Below are positions 4,795-5,668 of a stretch of 5,668 nucleotides of DNA, in pieces. The notes under the pieces were generated by a model. That model was not told the DNA's origin. It worked only from the letters and a program-made list of their open reading frames with translations, and did no database searches. Source of the DNA: Phycisphaerae bacterium (GTDB lineage Bacteria; Planctomycetota; Phycisphaerae; JAAYCJ01); assembly GCA_012514125.1 (NCBI GenBank), contig JAAZAW010000117.1:1-5668 (forward strand), written 5' to 3'. How positions within the stretch are numbered: the stretch's first letter is position 1; the number at the start of each line of letters is the position of its first letter. Both the position numbers and the translations under genes were made by a program.

Positions 4795-5637
4795 TCAAAC
4801 ATCAACCCGAAGCCGGTCTATCGGGAGGAACGATTTCGAACACCGATGAATGCCGAGCGGGACATCGGACTGTGGGTCGATCGGATCGGACAGAATAAAT
4901 GCCGGTCTGAAATCCCGAGACTTCGAGTCCTTGGCCAGTACGCCGCCGTTTATATTGACGAAGGCGAAGGGACATTCACCTCTCCCGTCACCGGGCGTAT
5001 CCCGCTTCACCCATGCCGGGCCATTCTTCTTTTTCCGGAAATCCCCACCGCCTATTATCCGAAAACAGAATGGCAAACCCGTTGGATTGTCTGGAACGGC
5101 CCGGATGCGTTCACACTGGAACGTCTCGGTTATCTTCGACAGGATTCACCCATTATTCATGATTCACTCCAGGCTGTCTCTCAGGCCCATAAACGACTTG
5201 AATCCTTGATGACTCAGGAAGACCTCGCTGCGGTCCTCGAGCGAAAAAATATCGTTCTGGAACTGGTGCGTCGTTTGTTTCTGATGTCTCGGGGTAAACA
5301 ACAAACCGGGGTCTTAAACGAGCAGATGGAAGAGGCCGTCGAATTTCTTCGACGGTCCTTTAACAAGGAATTTTCCATCGAGGACCTTGCCCACCGTTTT
5401 GCCTGCAGCGCCACCCATTTTCGACGCACATTCCACGCCTATACCGGACGCAGCCCCAGAGAATTCATTACGTCGTTGCGTATCTCTCAAGCCAAGGAAC
5501 TTTTGATGCAGGGCAAATCGATCAAACAAACGGCTCAACTTGTCGGCTATCAGGATGTTTTATATTTTTTGAGAGTTTTCAAAAAAACAACCGGATTCTC
5601 ACCGAAACGGTTTGTCCATGCGGCTCATCTTCACTGA
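4786..5637 (+). CDS. AraC-family transcriptional regulator
   Basis: A 283-residue regulator (up to 294 from the earlier in-frame ATGs at 4753 and 4765). Start 4786 is preferred because GGAG (4771-4774) precedes it by 11 bases, a slightly long spacing; 4753 lies only eight bases past the predicted transcript start. Residues about 1-150 form a sugar-sensing cupin-like domain (VLGQYAAVYIDEGEGTF, IPLHPCRAILLFPEIPTAYYP, WIVWNGPDAF). The C-terminal hundred residues hold the two AraC helix-turn-helix units: FSIEDLAHRFACSATHFRRTF, about 196-216, and KSIKQTAQLVGYQDVLYFLRVFKKTTGFSPKRF, which carries the family signature. It acts on DNA in the cytoplasm and most likely activates the divergent URO-D-like gene. 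Its ligand is unknown. The two HTH units look intact, and length is normal for the family. No clear terminator follows within the 31 bases that remain. Confidence 0.9.
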   Translation: MDISNINPKPVYREERFRTPMNAERDIGLWVDRIGQNKCRSEIPRLRVLGQYAAVYIDEGEGTFTSPVTGRIPLHPCRAILLFPEIPTAYYPKTEWQTRWIVWNGPDAFTLERLGYLRQDSPIIHDSLQAVSQAHKRLESLMTQEDLAAVLERKNIVLELVRRLFLMSRGKQQTGVLNEQMEEAVEFLRRSFNKEFSIEDLAHRFACSATHFRRTFHAYTGRSPREFITSLRISQAKELLMQGKSIKQTAQLVGYQDVLYFLRVFKKTTGFSPKRFVHAAHLH

Positions 5638-5668
5638 TATGCAAGGCCCCTGCTTTTATGAAGACGAC

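Noticed and set aside
5641..5657. Intrinsic terminator after the AraC gene (GCAAGG..CCTGC then TTTT)
   Set aside because: The stem is only about five pairs with a bulge and a two-base loop, which is not a feasible hairpin.
5658..5668. Start of another gene at ATG 5658
   Set aside because: No Shine-Dalgarno site and only three codons are visible; the same 10-mer occurs in noncoding DNA at 3490-3499.
1..5668. CRISPR array, insertion sequence, attachment site, tRNA or toxin-antitoxin pair
   Set aside because: No regularly spaced repeats, transposase or integrase motifs, terminal inverted repeats, tRNA cloverleaf or small toxin-like gene pair could be seen.

Overview
The window looks like chromosomal DNA of an uncultured or little-studied bacterium, plausibly from the Planctomycetota/Verrucomicrobiota/Lentisphaerota group. 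This rests on the gene mix: a uroporphyrinogen-decarboxylase-like protein divergent from an AraC regulator, a D-mannonate-type SDR next to a HAD hydrolase, and a DapA-like lyase followed by two small conserved proteins. It also rests on GA-rich heptamer repeats in the intergenic DNA. The assignment is inference from remembered family distributions and has not been searched. TGA, TAA and bacterial Shine-Dalgarno sites are used normally, so the standard bacterial code applies.

Layout. (1) Positions 1-1575, minus strand: an SDR oxidoreductase (742-1575) of the D-mannonate oxidoreductase/fructuronate reductase type, then a HAD-superfamily hydrolase (625 down to the window edge). They are separated by 116 bp holding two hairpins that share a pairing arm. 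(2) Positions 1576-2126: about 550 bp with no recognisable gene, carrying GA-rich heptamer repeats and only weak promoter-like sequences. (3) Positions 2116-3477, plus strand: a near-consensus sigma70 promoter (TTGACA-17-TATATT) abutting a 12-bp perfect palindrome drives what was a three-gene operon. All three genes are damaged: a DapA/NanA-family lyase with a frameshift and loss of its catalytic half, a small conserved protein that has lost its start, and a second small protein, related to the first, interrupted by an in-frame TGA. (4) Positions 3478-3532: a convergent gap with a hairpin. (5) Positions 3533-4660, minus strand: an intact uroporphyrinogen-decarboxylase-like (MtaA/CmuA-like) protein. 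(6) Positions 4786-5637, plus strand: an AraC-family regulator divergent from it. Their shared control region holds back-to-back promoters and two pairs of direct repeats.

How the parts fit. The SDR and DapA-like lyase point to sugar-acid (hexuronate-type) catabolism. The AraC protein probably controls the divergent UroD-like gene and perhaps itself. The plus-strand operon appears to be undergoing loss while keeping a strong promoter. The most interesting points are the three independent lesions in one operon, the homology between the two small proteins of that operon, the symmetric repeat TATGGACATA at both ends of the divergent control region, and the mutually exclusive hairpins between the SDR and HAD genes. 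I did not see convincing evidence of a wholly new defence or mobile system here.
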